From Trichopria drosophilae (lineage: Eukaryota; Arthropoda; Insecta; Hymenoptera; Diapriidae), in assembly GCA_030407085.1 (NCBI GenBank), contig CM059582.1, positions 66,029,501-66,093,500 of the forward strand: a DNA stretch of 64,000 nucleotides, written 5' to 3'. Shown one piece after another: positions 12,250 to 25,579 of this stretch; position 1 is the stretch's first letter, and the number at the start of each line of letters is the position of its first letter. The notes under the pieces were generated by a model, which saw nothing but the letters and a program-made list of their open reading frames with translations, was not told the DNA's origin and made no database searches. Both the position numbers and the translations under genes were made by a program.

Positions 12250-15200
12250 TTACGGGTTTAACAAATAAGACCTTCTACGGAAACAGCTTTTCGCGAAATA
12301 ATAGAGAATCTTCGCTGCCTCAAGGTCTTCGGTCGCCAGCAAAATGAGCAGTGGGTTCGACGCGGAGCACTCACCCAATCTCGCACTTCTGCGTAGACGT
12401 TCCCGACACGTTTCAGCATGCGGACAATTACCTAAAAAATGATATAGGGTATCATTTTCATCCACGTTACAGAGCGGGCAATTCGCAGTTGGGTCAAACT
12501 TAAAAATAGCTTGGTCGAGAACGAAAAATCGCAGATGCACCGCAGAGTCGCTCTAGGCAAACGGAAAACACGCTTGAAGAATTCAATCTGTATTGCTTCA
12601 AGATGCTCAAAGTATTGAAGGGCCCAAAATGGGACGGCATAGAGCAACACCGAGATGATCATCGCCTGATATACTTTCAGGACACCTGCCCACGCATCCG
12701 CCTTCACCGAGGCCACCAGCGCGAGGACAGAGGCAGACGCCTGTTGCGTCCTCATTATGGCGTCCTCGGCAGCCCTGCGACCCCTTGCCGACGACGAGAT
12801 GATTATGCCTAGATATCTGTAAACGGGGACTATCTCAACCGGATTCCCTGCATATGTAAAATATCTTGAGGCCGCGTCAAGGCCTCCACCTTTTCTGAAA
12901 ATGACTATTTTAGTTTTATCAGTATTGACAGTAAGTGAGTTTTGGAGGCAGTATTCCTCTAGAATACGGAGCTTTGCCTTTAAGTCCACCGGAGAGTAGG
13001 CAAAAATCGTCAGGTCGTCGGCAAAAAGCAACATCAGAAGGTCGTACGTCCGCGTGATGTCGATACCTCTCAACCCTCGTGTACGAAAATAATCCGGCAT
13101 GTCGGCGAGAAAGAGAATAAAAAGGAGAGGGCTAATAATTTCTCCTTGCAGTACACCGATAGAAACTCGAAAGTGTTCCGAGACAGTCCCCGCATTCGTG
13201 GTGAAGACCATTGCGTTCGAGTACATAGCCTTTAACAATCAAATCATTTTGGCACTTAGACCGAGGCTGTAGAGCTTTTGCCACAGAAGATCGTGGGGGA
13301 TGGAATCGAAGGCTCGGCGGAAATCGACAAAAGGGGCGTAACATTTCGCGGCCTTATGTCTTAAATGAATCCGGCAGGCGGCAAGGAGGGTGAAGATATT
13401 ATCCTCAGTTGAACGACCTCTCCTGAAACCAGACTGCTCTGTGGGAAGAACGTTGGATTGAGTTGCCCAGGATTCCATCCTCGCCACAATGATCTGGGAA
13501 AGCAATTTCAAGAAGGCATTTGTAAAGGCTATCGCTCTATAATTCTCCGGATTATTTCTATCACCTTTCTTAAAGAGCATGAACAAGCTGGCACTCATCC
13601 AACCTTCTGGAAATCTCTCATGCAAAAAGATGTAATTTAAAAGGTCGAGGGTGTATCTATGCCATTGATCATCAAGCAATTTGAGAAGCTCAGCAGGAAT
13701 ACCGTCCGGACCGGTAGCCTTGCCGGTTTTCAGCTTGCCCATGCTCCTCAGGAATTCCTGTTCCGTAATGGGGGAATCAAGTACGCTGTCATAAGTGCCA
13801 AAGAAAGTAACCGCGGAGATACAAATAGTCGGATAAAGAGTTGACAGGTGCGCATTCCACGATTCAATGGAGATTTCCGGGGTTCTCTTTAGAGCACGTC
13901 TGAGGGTGCGGATCGTAGACCAGAACGTGCTGGCATCCTTTACCGCAGCAAACTTGTCGGTAATTTTTGCAGCGTGAAGCTTTTTTGATTTCGCGATAAC
14001 CGAAATGTATCGCTTTTTAGCAGCCAGATATTCGAATTCCGATTGTAGAGAGAAACTGGTGCGTAGTGCGGTAAGAGCCAGGTTCATTGCTTGCCGTGCT
14101 TGCCGGCAATCTCCATTAAACCACGGCATGTTTTGACGCGAGGATTGGCGAGTGACGTACGAAACTCGCAAAAGTCCGGCGGTTGTAGCTACCTCCGACA
14201 GGGCCGAGGAGATAAGGGGGAGGATCGTATCAAAAGGCTGGTTGACAAAATCTGTAGCAGGCGGGCTGCTGCTAGATAATGCTTCTTTAAAATTGCGGGA
14301 TCCTTCCGGATTTATGAAGAGCCTCCGTCCTCCTCCTCGACCCGTCAAGGGTGGCGAAATCTCATATCGTAAAATAGATACATCCAGACTTATAACGACG
14401 GACAGGTGGTCTGAGCCCCCGTGAATCGTTCCAATTTCAAGATTACTCACAAAGGGAAGGTGAGAACCGGAGATCCAGACCAAGTCTATCGTGCTACGAC
14501 CTCGCTCATTTAAATAAGTAAAGTTGGCCGGAGAATCTGAACTCGCACGCCCGTTTAAAAGTACTAGGTTATTGTTGTTCATAAAATTGTACAATAGGAC
14601 GCCACGGTCATTATACGTAATATCACGAGAACATCTGTCGCGAGCGAGAAGCGAACCATCGAAAAGATCGGCGAAGACCCGTTCGAGATCGAGAAAGCCC
14701 ACCCGAGAGTTGAAGTCACCGCCAAGTATAAAAATAGCTGTGGGATAGGAGATAAGGAGTTTATCTATGGTGAATTGCAATAAGTCAAGGAGGAGTGAGA
14801 GGTTTGTGGTAGGAGCGAGATAGAACGAACCGATAATAACATACAATGGAGCAGTTTTAACCAGAGAAAAAATCCAATTGGGGGTGACCTCAAGAGACTC
14901 AGGTGAGCCCTGCGACGGTATAATCGTAAGTAGACCACCACTGTACCTACCCCTGGAGCCCTCACGCGATGCTGGCGAGTTGATGAAGATGTGGCCCTGG
15001 AATTGCGGCAATGTTACGTCGTCGTGTCTCCAGGTCTCGCAGATACAGGCAATGTTGGCAGCAGCTGTGTCGATTAGGGCAAGATTCTGCGGACCATGAA
15101 TATTCCAGAACAAGACCGAAGTTTTCTGGGCCTTTGCCGCCATTAAATGTCCATCATCCCTAGTTGACCTTGACGGCGGCGGTGGCGACACGAGTGATCG

Positions 15201-15255
15201 AGGAACGAGTCGAAGAGCAAGGTTTGAGGTGACACGGCAACCGCCCCTAACCCTG
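12250..15255 (-). pseudogene. ORF2 (endonuclease-reverse transcriptase) of family A copy 2, broken
   Basis: Same endonuclease and RT motifs as copy 1, the same in-frame TGA (13241-13239) and the same roughly 150-residue deletion near 12540-12555. One amino-acid difference (Gly to Arg) lies at the deletion junction and one base differs near 13180. The shared stop and deletion predate the duplication. Confidence 0.92.
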
Positions 15256-15256
15256 C

Positions 15257-16302
15257 TTACAGGGACGGTAGGCGGCCGTTTTTTGGATCGCTGCGTACTG
15301 AAGGTTCATTGGATGACGATGAAGCAACCTGTTTTGTAAAAGGTGCCGTATTCACGCATGTAAAAGCGCCTTGCTCTTCAGACCAGGTATGCCATACACC
15401 ATCCACCTGAACCCGAAGATGTCTTCTCTCCACCTTTTTGCCCTCTTTTATTGCTTGCCTGGCCAGTTGACGGGCATGAAAGGCTATCTTCTCCTCGTGT
15501 TTAGTTTGGTCGCCCGTGATAAAAATATTGCTATTCTTGCCAAGAGACGAGCGTTTGTTGGCCAGTATCTGAGCTCTGGCACGGGCTGACGTTAGTTCAA
15601 CCATGATGGTAGGTGGTTGTTTTTTTATGACATACGCAACGTCAACTACATTCTCCAGGTTGAAGGTAGATTGGAGAAATTGTTCTACCGCGGCGGAAGT
15701 GTCACCAGAAGACTGAAGGCCTTTTATGATTAGGTTTTTTTTCTTGAGCCCTTATCTTGCTTCTCCAGCCGCATCGTTAACTGACGAATTTGTTCGTCTT
15801 TTTTTGCTAAGTCTTCTTTAAGGCCCGAAATTTCATCGATTACCTCCGTCTTAAAAGAGGAAAACGCATTTAGCAATTGCGTGGTGTCAGTTCTTCTTTC
15901 CAAATTAGCGTCATCAATTTTATTGTTGACAGCGTCAATTCTGACAGAAAGAGCACCAATTATGGAGTCCTGCAAATGTTGGATTGCTGCTAGATCCATG
16001 TTCGCGTTTGAAGATGAAGGCACGGGGGCTGACAGCGAAGATGCTCTTAATCTAATTTTCGCAAATTGCGAATTGTCATTCTCCGATTTCGGCGAACGCT
16101 GGCGCTTTGAGGCTTCGTAGAAGTGCGTAATAGTAGACTGCGCGGGACTATTACGCGATGACTATCTCAATGCAGCCGGCGGGCGCCCCACTGCAGGTGC
16201 TGAAAGCGGGGGTACTGCGGCTAGCTCGTCCCTATTGCCAATCGACGCAGCAGTAGGCGTTGACACTGAGCGTGACGGCGAGGGAATCCCCTCTTGTGAC
16301 AT
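15257..16302 (-). pseudogene. ORF1 of family A copy 2, broken
   Basis: Offset by 7,255 bp from copy 1 ORF1. ATG at 16302-16300, in-frame TAG at 16164-16162, A-run frameshift near 15735, end at 15257. No independent lesion was seen, so it carries no extra information about function beyond copy 1. Confidence 0.82.
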
Positions 16303-16813
16303 AGACGAGTTCCCGCGCGTGCTACTTCACCCGAACACTAGGGAAGGGAGCAGAGAGCGCTGTATGACGTGGTTTCGGAAGCTACGTCACCCGGGTGCGC
16401 ACTGAAAAGTGCGCGCTGTGCTTTTCTGTTTTTCACGACCGCATGGTATCAATGCACGGTAGAATGCAATAAGAGGAGAAAAGCACTACCACAATTCCCC
16501 AACAGAATTCAGGGCCCGACGTATGCGCGCGGACGGAGAGTATACAATTTTGAGCGAGGCAAGGTCCTCCGAAACGTCAAAAAAATGACACTTTTAGGTT
16601 ATGTGAATAGTCTTGAAATCAGCACAGAGCCAAAAAATCTAAAGTGCGCAGATGCCACAGAATCAAAGTATTTATCCAGACTCCCCACAAAAACTCGCCG
16701 GTTCCGGATCACTTCGCACCACACAAAAACTCACAGTGTGAAAAAAAAGCGATATAATTATCGGAGTACGGTAGACTGCGTGCTGTCAGTTTCGCAACCG
16801 GAAACGAACCTGG

Positions 16814-19800
16814 GAAACGTTTTAAAAACGTTCCCGGAACGTTTTTGGCTCGTTTTCATATTATTCGCCTCTGAAAATATCTAAGTTCGTTAAAGTGAAA
16901 TTTGGAGAAGACGAGTGTTAGAAAAAAAAATCTTTTTACCCTTCCCTGAAAAATAACCAAGTTCGTTCAATTCAGAATTTAGAAGACAAGTCCCAGAGAA
17001 ACGTTTTAAAAGAGTTCCCTGAACGTTTTTGGAACGTTTCAGTATTAGTCGCCTCTAAAAATATCCAAGTTCGTTATAGTGAAATTTGGCGAAGACGAAT
17101 GTTAGAAAAAAATTATCTTTTTATCCATCTCTGAAAAAAAATATGTTCTTTCAAATAAAATTTAGAGAAACGAGTGGGTTAGAAAGAAATTATTTCTTTG
17201 CCCATTTCTGAAAAATAACCAAGTTCATTAAATTCAGAATTTAGAAGACAAGTTCCAGAGAAACGTTTTAAAAACGTTCCTGGAACGTTTTTGGAACTTT
17301 TCCATATTATTCGCCTCTGAAAATATCTATGTTCGTTAGAGTGAAATTTGGAGAAGACGAGTGTTAGAAAAAAATCTTTTTACCCATCTCTGAAAAATAA
17401 GCAGGTTCGTTCAATTCAGAATTTAGAAGACAAGTCCCAGAGAACGTTTTAAAAACTTTCCCGGAACGTTTTTGGAAGGTTTCCATATTATTCGCCTTTA
17501 AAAATATCTAAGTTCGTTAAAGTGAAATTTAGAGAAGACGAATGTTAGAAAGAAATTATCTTTTTATCCATCTCTGAAAAAAATATGTTCTTTCAAATAA
17601 AATTTAGAGAAATCGAGTGGGTTAGAAAGAAATTATTTCTTTGCCCATCTCTGAAAAATAACCAAGTTCGTTAAATTCAGAATTTAGAAGATAAGTTTCA
17701 GAGAAACGTTTTAAAAACGTTCCCGGAACGTTTTTGGATCGTTTTCATATTATTCGCCTCTGAAAATATCTAAGTACGTTAGAGTGAAATTTGGAGAAGA
17801 CGAGTGTTAGAAAAAAATCTTTTTACCCATCTCTGAAAAATAAGCAGGTTCGTTCAATTCAGAATTTAGAAGACAAGTCCCAGAGAACGTTTTAAAAACT
17901 TTCCCGGAACGTTTTTGGAATGTTTCCAAATTATTCGCCTTTAAAAATATCTAAGTTCGTTAAAGTGAAATTTAGAGAAGACGAGTGTTAGAAAAAAATC
18001 TTTTTACCCATCTCTGAAAAATAAGCAGGTTCGTTCAATTCAGAATTTAGAAGACAAGTCCCAGAGAAACGTTTTAAAAACTTTCCCGGAACGTTTTTGG
18101 AACGTTTCCATATTATTCGCCTTTAAAAATATCTAAGTTCGTTAAAGTGAAATTTAGAGAAGACGAATGTTAGAAAGAAATTATCTTTTTATCCATCTCT
18201 GAAAAAAATATGTTCTTTCAAATAAAATTTAGAGAAATCGAGTGGGTTAGAAAGAAATTATTTCTTTGCCCATTTCTGAAAATTAACCAAGTTCGTTAAA
18301 TTCAGAATTTAGAAGACAAGTTTCAGAGAAACGTTTTAAAAACGTTCCCGGAACGTTTTTGGAACGTTTTCATATTATTCGCCTCTGAAAATATCTAAGT
18401 TCGTTAGAGTGAAATTTGGAGAAGACGAGTGTTAGAAAAAAATCTTTTTACCCATCTCTGAAAAATAAGCAGGTTCGTTCAATTCAGAATTTAGAAGACA
18501 AGTCCCAGAGAAACGTTTTAAAAACTTTCCCGGAACGTTTTTGGAAGGTTTCCATATTATTCGCCTTTAAAAATATCTAAGTTCGTTAAAGTGAAATTTA
18601 GAGAAGACGAATGTTAGAAAGAAATTATCTTTTTATCCAACTCTGAAAAAAATATGTTCTTTCAAATAAAATTTAGAGAAGACGAGTGTTAGAAAGAAAT
18701 TATTTCTTTGCCCATCTCTGAAAAATAACCAAGTTCGTTCAATCCAGAATTTAGAAGACAAGTCTCAGAGAAGCGTTTTAAAAACGTTCCCGGAACGTTT
18801 TTGGAACGTTTCCATATTATTCACCTTTAAAAATATCTAAGTTTGTTAAAGTGGAATTTAGAGAAGACGAATGTTAGAAAGAAATTATCTTTTTATCCAT
18901 CTCTGAAAAAAAATATGTTCTTTCAAATAAAATTTAGAGAAGACGAGTGGGTTAGAAAGAAATTATTTCTTTGCCCATTTCTGAAAATTAACCAAGTTCG
19001 TTAAATTCAGAATTTAGAAGACAAGTTTCAGAGAAACGTTTTAAAAACGTTCCCGGAACGTTTTTGGAACGTTTTCATATTATTCGCCTCTGAAAATATC
19101 TAAGTTCGTTAGAGTGAAATTTGGAGAAGACGAGTGTTAGAAAAAAATCTTTTTACCCATCTCTGAAAAATAAGCAGGTTCGTTCAATTCAGAATTTAGA
19201 AGACAAGTCCCAGAGAACGTTTTAAAAACTTTCCCGGAACGTTTTTGGAAGGTTTCCATATTATTCACCTTTAAAAATATCTAAGTTTGTTAAAGTGGAA
19301 TTTAGAGAAGACGAATGTTAGAAAGAAATTATCTTTTTATCCATCTCTGAAAAAAATATGTTCTTTCAAATAAAATTTAGAGAAATCGAGTGGGTTAGAA
19401 AGAAATTATTTCTTTGCCCATCTCTGAAAAATAACCAAGTTCGTTAAATTCAGAATTTAGAAGACAAGTTTCAGAGAAACGTTTTAAAAACGTTCCCGGA
19501 ACGTTTTTGGATCGTTTTCATATTATTCGCCTCTGAAAATATCTAAGTACGTTAGAGTGAAATTTGGAGAAGACGAGTGTTAGAAAAAAATCTTTTTACC
19601 CATCTCTGAAAAATAAGCAGGTTCGTTCAATTCAGAATTTAGAAGACAAGTCCCAGAGAACGTTTTAAAAACTTTCCCGGAACGTTTTTGGAATGTTTCC
19701 ATATTATTCGCCTTTAAAAATATCTAAGTTCGTTAAAGTGAAATTTAGAGAAGACGAGTGTTAGAAAAAAATCTTTTTACCCATCTCTGAAAAATAAGCA

Positions 19801-21480
19801 GGTTCGTTCAATTCAGAATTTAGAAGACAAGTCCCAGAGAAACGTTTTAAAAACTTTCCCGGAACGTTTTTGGAACGTTTCCATATTATTCGCCTTTAAA
19901 AATATCTAAGTTCGTTAAAGTGAAATTTAGAGAAGACGAATGTTAGAAAGAAATTATCTTTTTATCCATCTCTGAAAAAAATATGTTCTTTCAAATAAAA
20001 TTTAGAGAAGACGAGTGTTAGAAAGAAATTATTTCTTTGCCCATCTCTGAAAAATAACCAAGTTCGTTCAATCCAGAATTTAGAAGACAAGTCTCAGAGA
20101 AGCGTTTTAAAAACGTTCCCGGAACGTTTTTGGAACGTTTCCATATTATTCACCTTTAAAAATATCTAAGTTTGTTAAAGTGGAATTTAGAGAAGACGAA
20201 TGTTAGAAAGAAATTATCTTTTTATCCATCTCTGAAAAAAAATATGTTCTTTCAAATAAAATTTAGAGAAGACGAGTGGGTTAGAAAGAAATTATTTCTT
20301 TGCCCATTTCTGAAAATTAACCAAGTTCGTTAAATTCAGAATTTAGAAGACAAGTTTCAGAGAAACGTTTTAAAAACGTTCCCGGAACGTTTTTGGAACG
20401 TTTTCATATTATTCGCCTCTGAAAATATCTAAGTTCGTTAGAGTGAAATTTGGAGAAGACGAGTGTTAGAAAAAAATCTTTTTACCCATCTCTGAAAAAT
20501 AAGCAGGTTCGTTCAATTCAGAATTTAGAAGACAAGTCCCAGAGAACGTTTTAAAAACTTTCCCGGAACGTTTTTGGAAGGTTTCCATATTATTCACCTT
20601 TAAAAATATCTAAGTTTGTTAAAGTGGAATTTAGAGAAGACGAATGTTAGAAAGAAATTATCTTTTTATCCATCTCTGAAAAAAAATATGTTCTTTCAAA
20701 TAAAATTTAGAGAAGACGAGTGGGTTAGAAAGAAATTATTTCTTTGCCCATTTCTGAAAAATAACCAAGTTCGTTAAATTCAGAATTTAGAAGACAAGTT
20801 CCAGAGAAACGTTTTAAAAACGTTCCCGGAACGTTTTTGGATCGTTTTCATATTATTCGCCTCTGAAAATATCTAAGTTCGTTAAAGTGAAATTTGGAGA
20901 AGGCGAGTGTTAGAAAAAATCGTTTTACCCATCTCTGAAAAATAACCAAGTTCGTTAAATTCAGAATTTAGAAGATAAGTCCCAGAGAAACGTTTTAAAA
21001 ACGTTCCCTGAACGTTTTTGGAACGTTTCAATCTTATTCGCCTCTAAAAATATCCAAGTTCGTTATAGTGAAATTTGGAGAAGACGAATATTAGAAAAAA
21101 ATTATCTTTTTATCCATCTCTGAAAAAAAATATGTTCTTTCAAATAAAATTTAGAGAAGACGAGTGGGTTAGAAAGAAATTATTTCTTTGCCCATTTCTG
21201 AAAATTATCCAAGTTCGTTAAATTCAGAATGTAGAAGACAAGTTCCAGAGAAACGTTTTAAAAACGTTCCCTGAACGTTTTTGGAACGTTTCAATCTTAT
21301 TCGCCTCTAAAAATATCCAAGTTCGTTATAGTGAAATTTGGAGAAGACGAATATTAGAGAAAAATTATCTTTTTATCCATCTCTGAAAAAAAATATGTTC
21401 TTTCAAATAAAATTTAGAGAAGACCAGTGTTAGAAAGAAATTATTTCTTTGCCCATCTCTGAAAAATAACCAATGATCTT
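16814..21480. repeat. Satellite A array, block 3
   Basis: Satellite resumes after copy 2. To about 18985 it duplicates block 2. From 18820 to about 20620 there is also a higher-order repeat: a variant block beginning TTCACCTTTAAAAATATC at about 18820 and 19265 recurs at about 20150 and 20594, giving a period of about 1,330 bp and including the rare AAAATTAACC spelling. The array degrades after 21480. Confidence 0.92.
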
Positions 21481-21780
21481 TTTACGTATCGCAAAAAAAG
21501 AAACTACGTTCTTTACATTGAACATTGGAGAAAACAAGATTTAGAGAAACGTTTTAAAAACGTTCCGGGAGCGTTCCTAGAATCTTGCAAATTAGCCGCA
21601 TCTATCTCTAAATATATCTAAGTTCTTTGCAATGAAAACTGGAGAAGACAAATGTTAGAAAAAAATTATATTCTTATCTATCACCGGAAAAAAATAGGTT
21701 CTTTCAAATGAAATTTGGAGAAGATGAGTGTTAGAAAAAACTTATCTTTTTATTCATCTCTGAAAAAAAATTTTGAATGA
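21480..21780. repeat. Degenerate edge of satellite A
   Basis: Blocks of satellite A can still be read (a GAGAAACGTTTTAAAAACGTTC stretch at about 21543, GGAGAAGACAAATGTTAG at about 21640), but substitutions are frequent. Higher divergence at the edge than in the centre is what unequal exchange predicts. Confidence 0.75.
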
Positions 21781-23160
21781 CACTCTTTTTGAAAAATACC
21801 CCTAAAATCTATGGGTTGAAGTGACCAAAACACCTCCGTTTCACCTAAAATCAATAAAAACTTACTTTTTATACCTTAAGAAAAAGTTTTCAACCGTTTA
21901 AATCAAAATCCCAAGGGGGCGAAATATAGGCCTTAGGGGCCCTCCTCCTTTTCAATTTGTTTTTTAAAATGTGTCTTGACGCGAATATTACATAAATGCA
22001 AATTTCCAAATACTGAAATACGGGGCTCTGTTCGCCTTCTATATCTACTCAATTTTTTATACTAATCAAAACATATATTGCATAATGCCTGTTTTTTTAT
22101 TTCGTTATAATTGACAACATATTTATCATTAATATTATGTTTTATAGCGATAAATGCATAAGTCGTATTTCAATTTTTATAGAATGAATATCCATTTATC
22201 GCTTTAAATTAATTTTACACAATTGCACTGCTGCAATTTTAAATAAAGAATTAATTTGTCTATAAAATTGTGACTAATATATTACACAAATATATACACA
22301 TTGAATTCGTATTTTATACATTACAAAATGTATTGGACTTTTTATTAGACTTTGTCCTACACTTCTCTTTTAATTTATTGTATCGGATATTAATTTCTTG
22401 TTATATGAAGGCATTTTATGTACGCTGGTTATGGTTGAATTACATTTCAAAGGTTTTATATGTAAATGTGACCGCAGTGATATAGCAATAATTGTTTATA
22501 AATTTGTAAAACTGTGTTGCATTAATTTACAAAAAATTGACTTTACTCGGTAAAAGTACGTTTTCAGTAATACATGTTCCTTCTTTTTCCTCCTCAATTT
22601 TTCTTCTTACGTTTTAATTTTTTGTTCTTACGGAAACAGCTTTTAAGTAGTAAAAAGACTTTCTACACACAGTTGTACAGAATAGTTGGTAGACGAATGA
22701 AAAATATTTGCAGTAAAGTGTCATTACGCGTATAAAACACATATAAATACGATCGTATACAAGAATTAGGTCTGCATCGACCGAAAGGCATCAGAACCTT
22801 GCTCGACTTATAGAAAATTTCCAAACGCTTGTAAACTTATTTGACACTGATTTTATGCTCAAATATCACTTCAATATCGAGTGAATATCACAGAAATTGA
22901 TGAAAATTTAAAATTGGTCTTGATCGTAATTTTATACACATTGTCGTCATATGCCGGACTGAATCACGCATCCATCTCGCCACATTCAGTAGGCTCGGCC
23001 AGTCAGTACTGCCTTTCTCTCTATATAGGCATCTTTATTTCTCCCCCTTCTTCCGCCTATAGTCGTCACTCGTCACATTCATGCGCGATATCGAACTCGC
23101 TTCTAGAGGGCTCCTAAGGTTGCTCTAGCATTCGACTCGTCTAATTTTTATTTTATCCAA
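21781..23160. other. AT-rich DNA with no recognised gene
   Basis: No satellite unit and no convincing ORF. Short open stretches at 22270-22485 and 22881-23117 lack recognisable domains and are of the length expected by chance in AT-rich DNA. Confidence 0.6.
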
Positions 23161-25570
23161 CTTTGTAATTTTTCACTGGTAGAGAGCAATATTTACGAAA
23201 TGTTCCATAATCGTTACCGACACGTTTCTTAAGAATCTGTTATTTATGGAAATAATTGTTCAATGTTATAATTTCGTTTTCTCGTCGGATTTACAACGTT
23301 TCAAATTAAAAAACGTAGTGATTTTTCAGATGTAGGTAACATTAATTTTTAAACATTCCGTAAACCTATCTGAAACGTTTTTAAAATGTCTCTACCATTG
23401 ATGTCACCTTCCAATTTTCAATTGTAACGGACTTTTAAATTACAGAGAGCAACATGTTCGAAATGTTACAAAAACTTTTCCCGAAATTTTTTAAAACATT
23501 TCTGTAGCATTGGTATTTTAAGGTTTTCAATTGAACAAATTGGTTCTTTTTCAGAAGTAGATAATAGAAGTTTTGAGACGTTTCAGAAATGTATGCAACG
23601 TTTTAGAAACGTTCTGTTAATGTTGCAGACATTTAACGTTTTAAAAATGTTTCTGGGACGTTTTGAAATGCTTTAAAAAGGTTTCTAAAACATTCTGGAT
23701 TTCGTGCACCAATGTGGGTGCCAACAATAACGGTATGCAGTGTTTCTCAAATGTATAAAATCTGAAAATGACCATTTTCAAGACTTCGCCCCCCACCACA
23801 CGTCAGAGGGAGCATTATTATATAACATATGTTATTTTTTAAGTCCCCCCCCCCCTGCTCCTACGTATGGGTTCGACAAATTGATCAAATCTAGCACTTG
23901 GCGTCATTGAAAAGGGGCATAAAAAGAAACATAAATTTTACTTTGTAGGGGTGTCATCTCCCCCCCCCCCCCTTCCCCTCTTAGAAGACGGCATTATCAT
24001 ACCTCTAAAACCAAAGGAAATACTCACTTCTAAATGCTTGTACAGAAATCTCTCCGCATACGATGTTAAAGCATGCTGGGACATATACAGGACACACACC
24101 GAGTTGATTATTTTCACGTTTATTTGCCATTTATGGCGTTATCGTTGACTTTACGAAGAAAAGGCATTGAACCTTTTTTGTAGAGAGTTTAATACTCTAT
24201 CTTTTTTGTTGGAAACATTTTTCAGTCAAATTTGTATTTTCACAAAATAAATGCAAAAAACTACGAAAAAACGAAATGGGGGCTAATTTTCTTTAGCAAT
24301 GGATGGATGGATCTGCGCGAAAATCTCATCGCACTAGATTATGCCAAGACGCGAAATTTAAAAAAAAAATTATCCCGATTCGCCTACCCAGTTGCGAGAT
24401 ATCGCGTTCCAAAAAAACGTCACGGATGTACCTACAAGATCACGGACACAAACTTTTTTATTGTTGTTTTGCGTTCCTTAGGATCTGATACGTCGACATT
24501 TGATGAAAAACTATAGGGTAATTTTTTGCCAGAGACTGATCAAATTCAATACTTCGTCCAGACCTATGGTCTAGGTCGAAGTAAAACTTAGTAATTTTTC
24601 AGGGATAGCGTTACAATATTTTTGAAGCGTAACAAAAACGTTTCAGGAACGTCCCAGAAACGTTTTTAAAACGTTAAATGTTTGCAACATTTACAGAATG
24701 TTTCTAAAAAGTTTCATACATGTTGCAGACATTTAACGTTTTAAAAATGTTTCTGAAACATTCTGGATTTCGTTCCACTGAATTGGGAAGTACAATATTA
24801 AGACAATTACCATTACAAAAAGTCCATCATGTTTCTAAAACGTTCTAGAACATTTCAGAACGTTCCAGAAACGTTTTTAAAACGTCTTATGTCTGCAACA
24901 CTTAGAAACATTTTAGAAACTGTTCCGTACATGTTGCAGACATAATACGTTTTAAAGCGTTTCTCTGGAACGTGCTGGAACGTTCTGGAACGTTTAAAAA
25001 ACATTACGGACATTTCGTGCCATTTATTTTGCTCAAAAATGTTTGTAGCATGTTCCCGGTGCCTAACACGCACCAAATGGCCGTACCGTTTCTAAAACAT
25101 TACAGAAATTTTTTAAAAATATTTAATGTTTGCGATATTTACAAAACATTCTAGAAATGTATTAATAACGTTGCAGACATTTTGTGTTGGTTGGTATTTT
25201 TAAAACATATTAGATTTTACGTATATATATATTTCACAGGATAATCTCGAATGAAATGGAAACGTTTCAGAATTATTACCAGAACATTTTTCGAACATTT
25301 CTGGAGTCTTTAAATTGATCTTGCGCCTTGTAACGTTTCTAAACATTTTAAAAACGTTAGTGTGTCAGACATTTAACTTTTTAAAAACGTTTTAAATTCG
25401 TTTTGGAGATGTATTAAAAACATTTTAATGATACACGTATTTGCATCATATAATGCACATTCTTTCAACGTTGGAATGTTTCCAGGACGTGTTTAAAATG
25501 TTTTTTTTTTTCAAGTTCCAAAAACGTTTACAAAAAAACATTCTCGGTACGTTTTTGTGCTCTCGGTGCC
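23160..25570. repeat. AACGTT-rich diverged repeats
   Basis: Many imperfect copies of a motif built on AACGTT and GTTCTGGAA-like dyads (for example around 23580-23700, 24630-24760, 24830-25010, 25320-25400). It is related in sense to the dyad of satellite A but irregularly spaced. Two C-runs (about 23848-23858 and 23960-23970) and a GATGGATGG microsatellite at 24299-24310 lie here. ORFs at 23951-24148, 24232-24516 and 25441-25713 show no family signature and are probably chance. Confidence 0.6.
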
Positions 25571-25579
25571 GGTTGGGAA

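Larger units (their letters stand above)
12006..16813 (-). mobile_element. Non-LTR retrotransposon, family A, copy 2 (duplicate of copy 1)
   Basis: Same element as 4751-9558 with the same ends, same tail and same GAAACGTTTTA target-site duplication (11995-12005 and 16814-16824). It shares all lesions of copy 1. Because even the target site and the adjoining satellite variants match, this is a segmental duplicate and not a second retrotransposition. Confidence 0.93.
4480..18985. repeat. Tandem 7,255-bp duplication (two units)
   Basis: Unit 1 is about 4480-11734 and unit 2 about 11735-18985. Every landmark recurs at an offset of exactly 7,255 bp: element ends, target-site duplication, ORF starts and stops, and flanking satellite variants. 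Differences are single bases (for example A/T at 4899 versus 12154, and a Gly/Arg codon change near the C-terminal break of ORF2). Unit 2 stops matching at about 18985, where satellite spelling changes. Each unit is one non-LTR insertion plus about 2.4 kb of satellite A. It is either a very recent unequal exchange or an assembly duplication; sequence alone cannot separate these. Confidence 0.9.

Noticed and set aside
12006..16813. Independent second insertion of family A
   Set aside because: Identical target-site duplication, satellite flanks and lesions show it is a segmental duplicate.
23951..24516. Host gene exons between 23.9 and 24.5 kb
   Set aside because: No domain, no splice-site context that I could support, and located among poly-C runs and diverged repeats.
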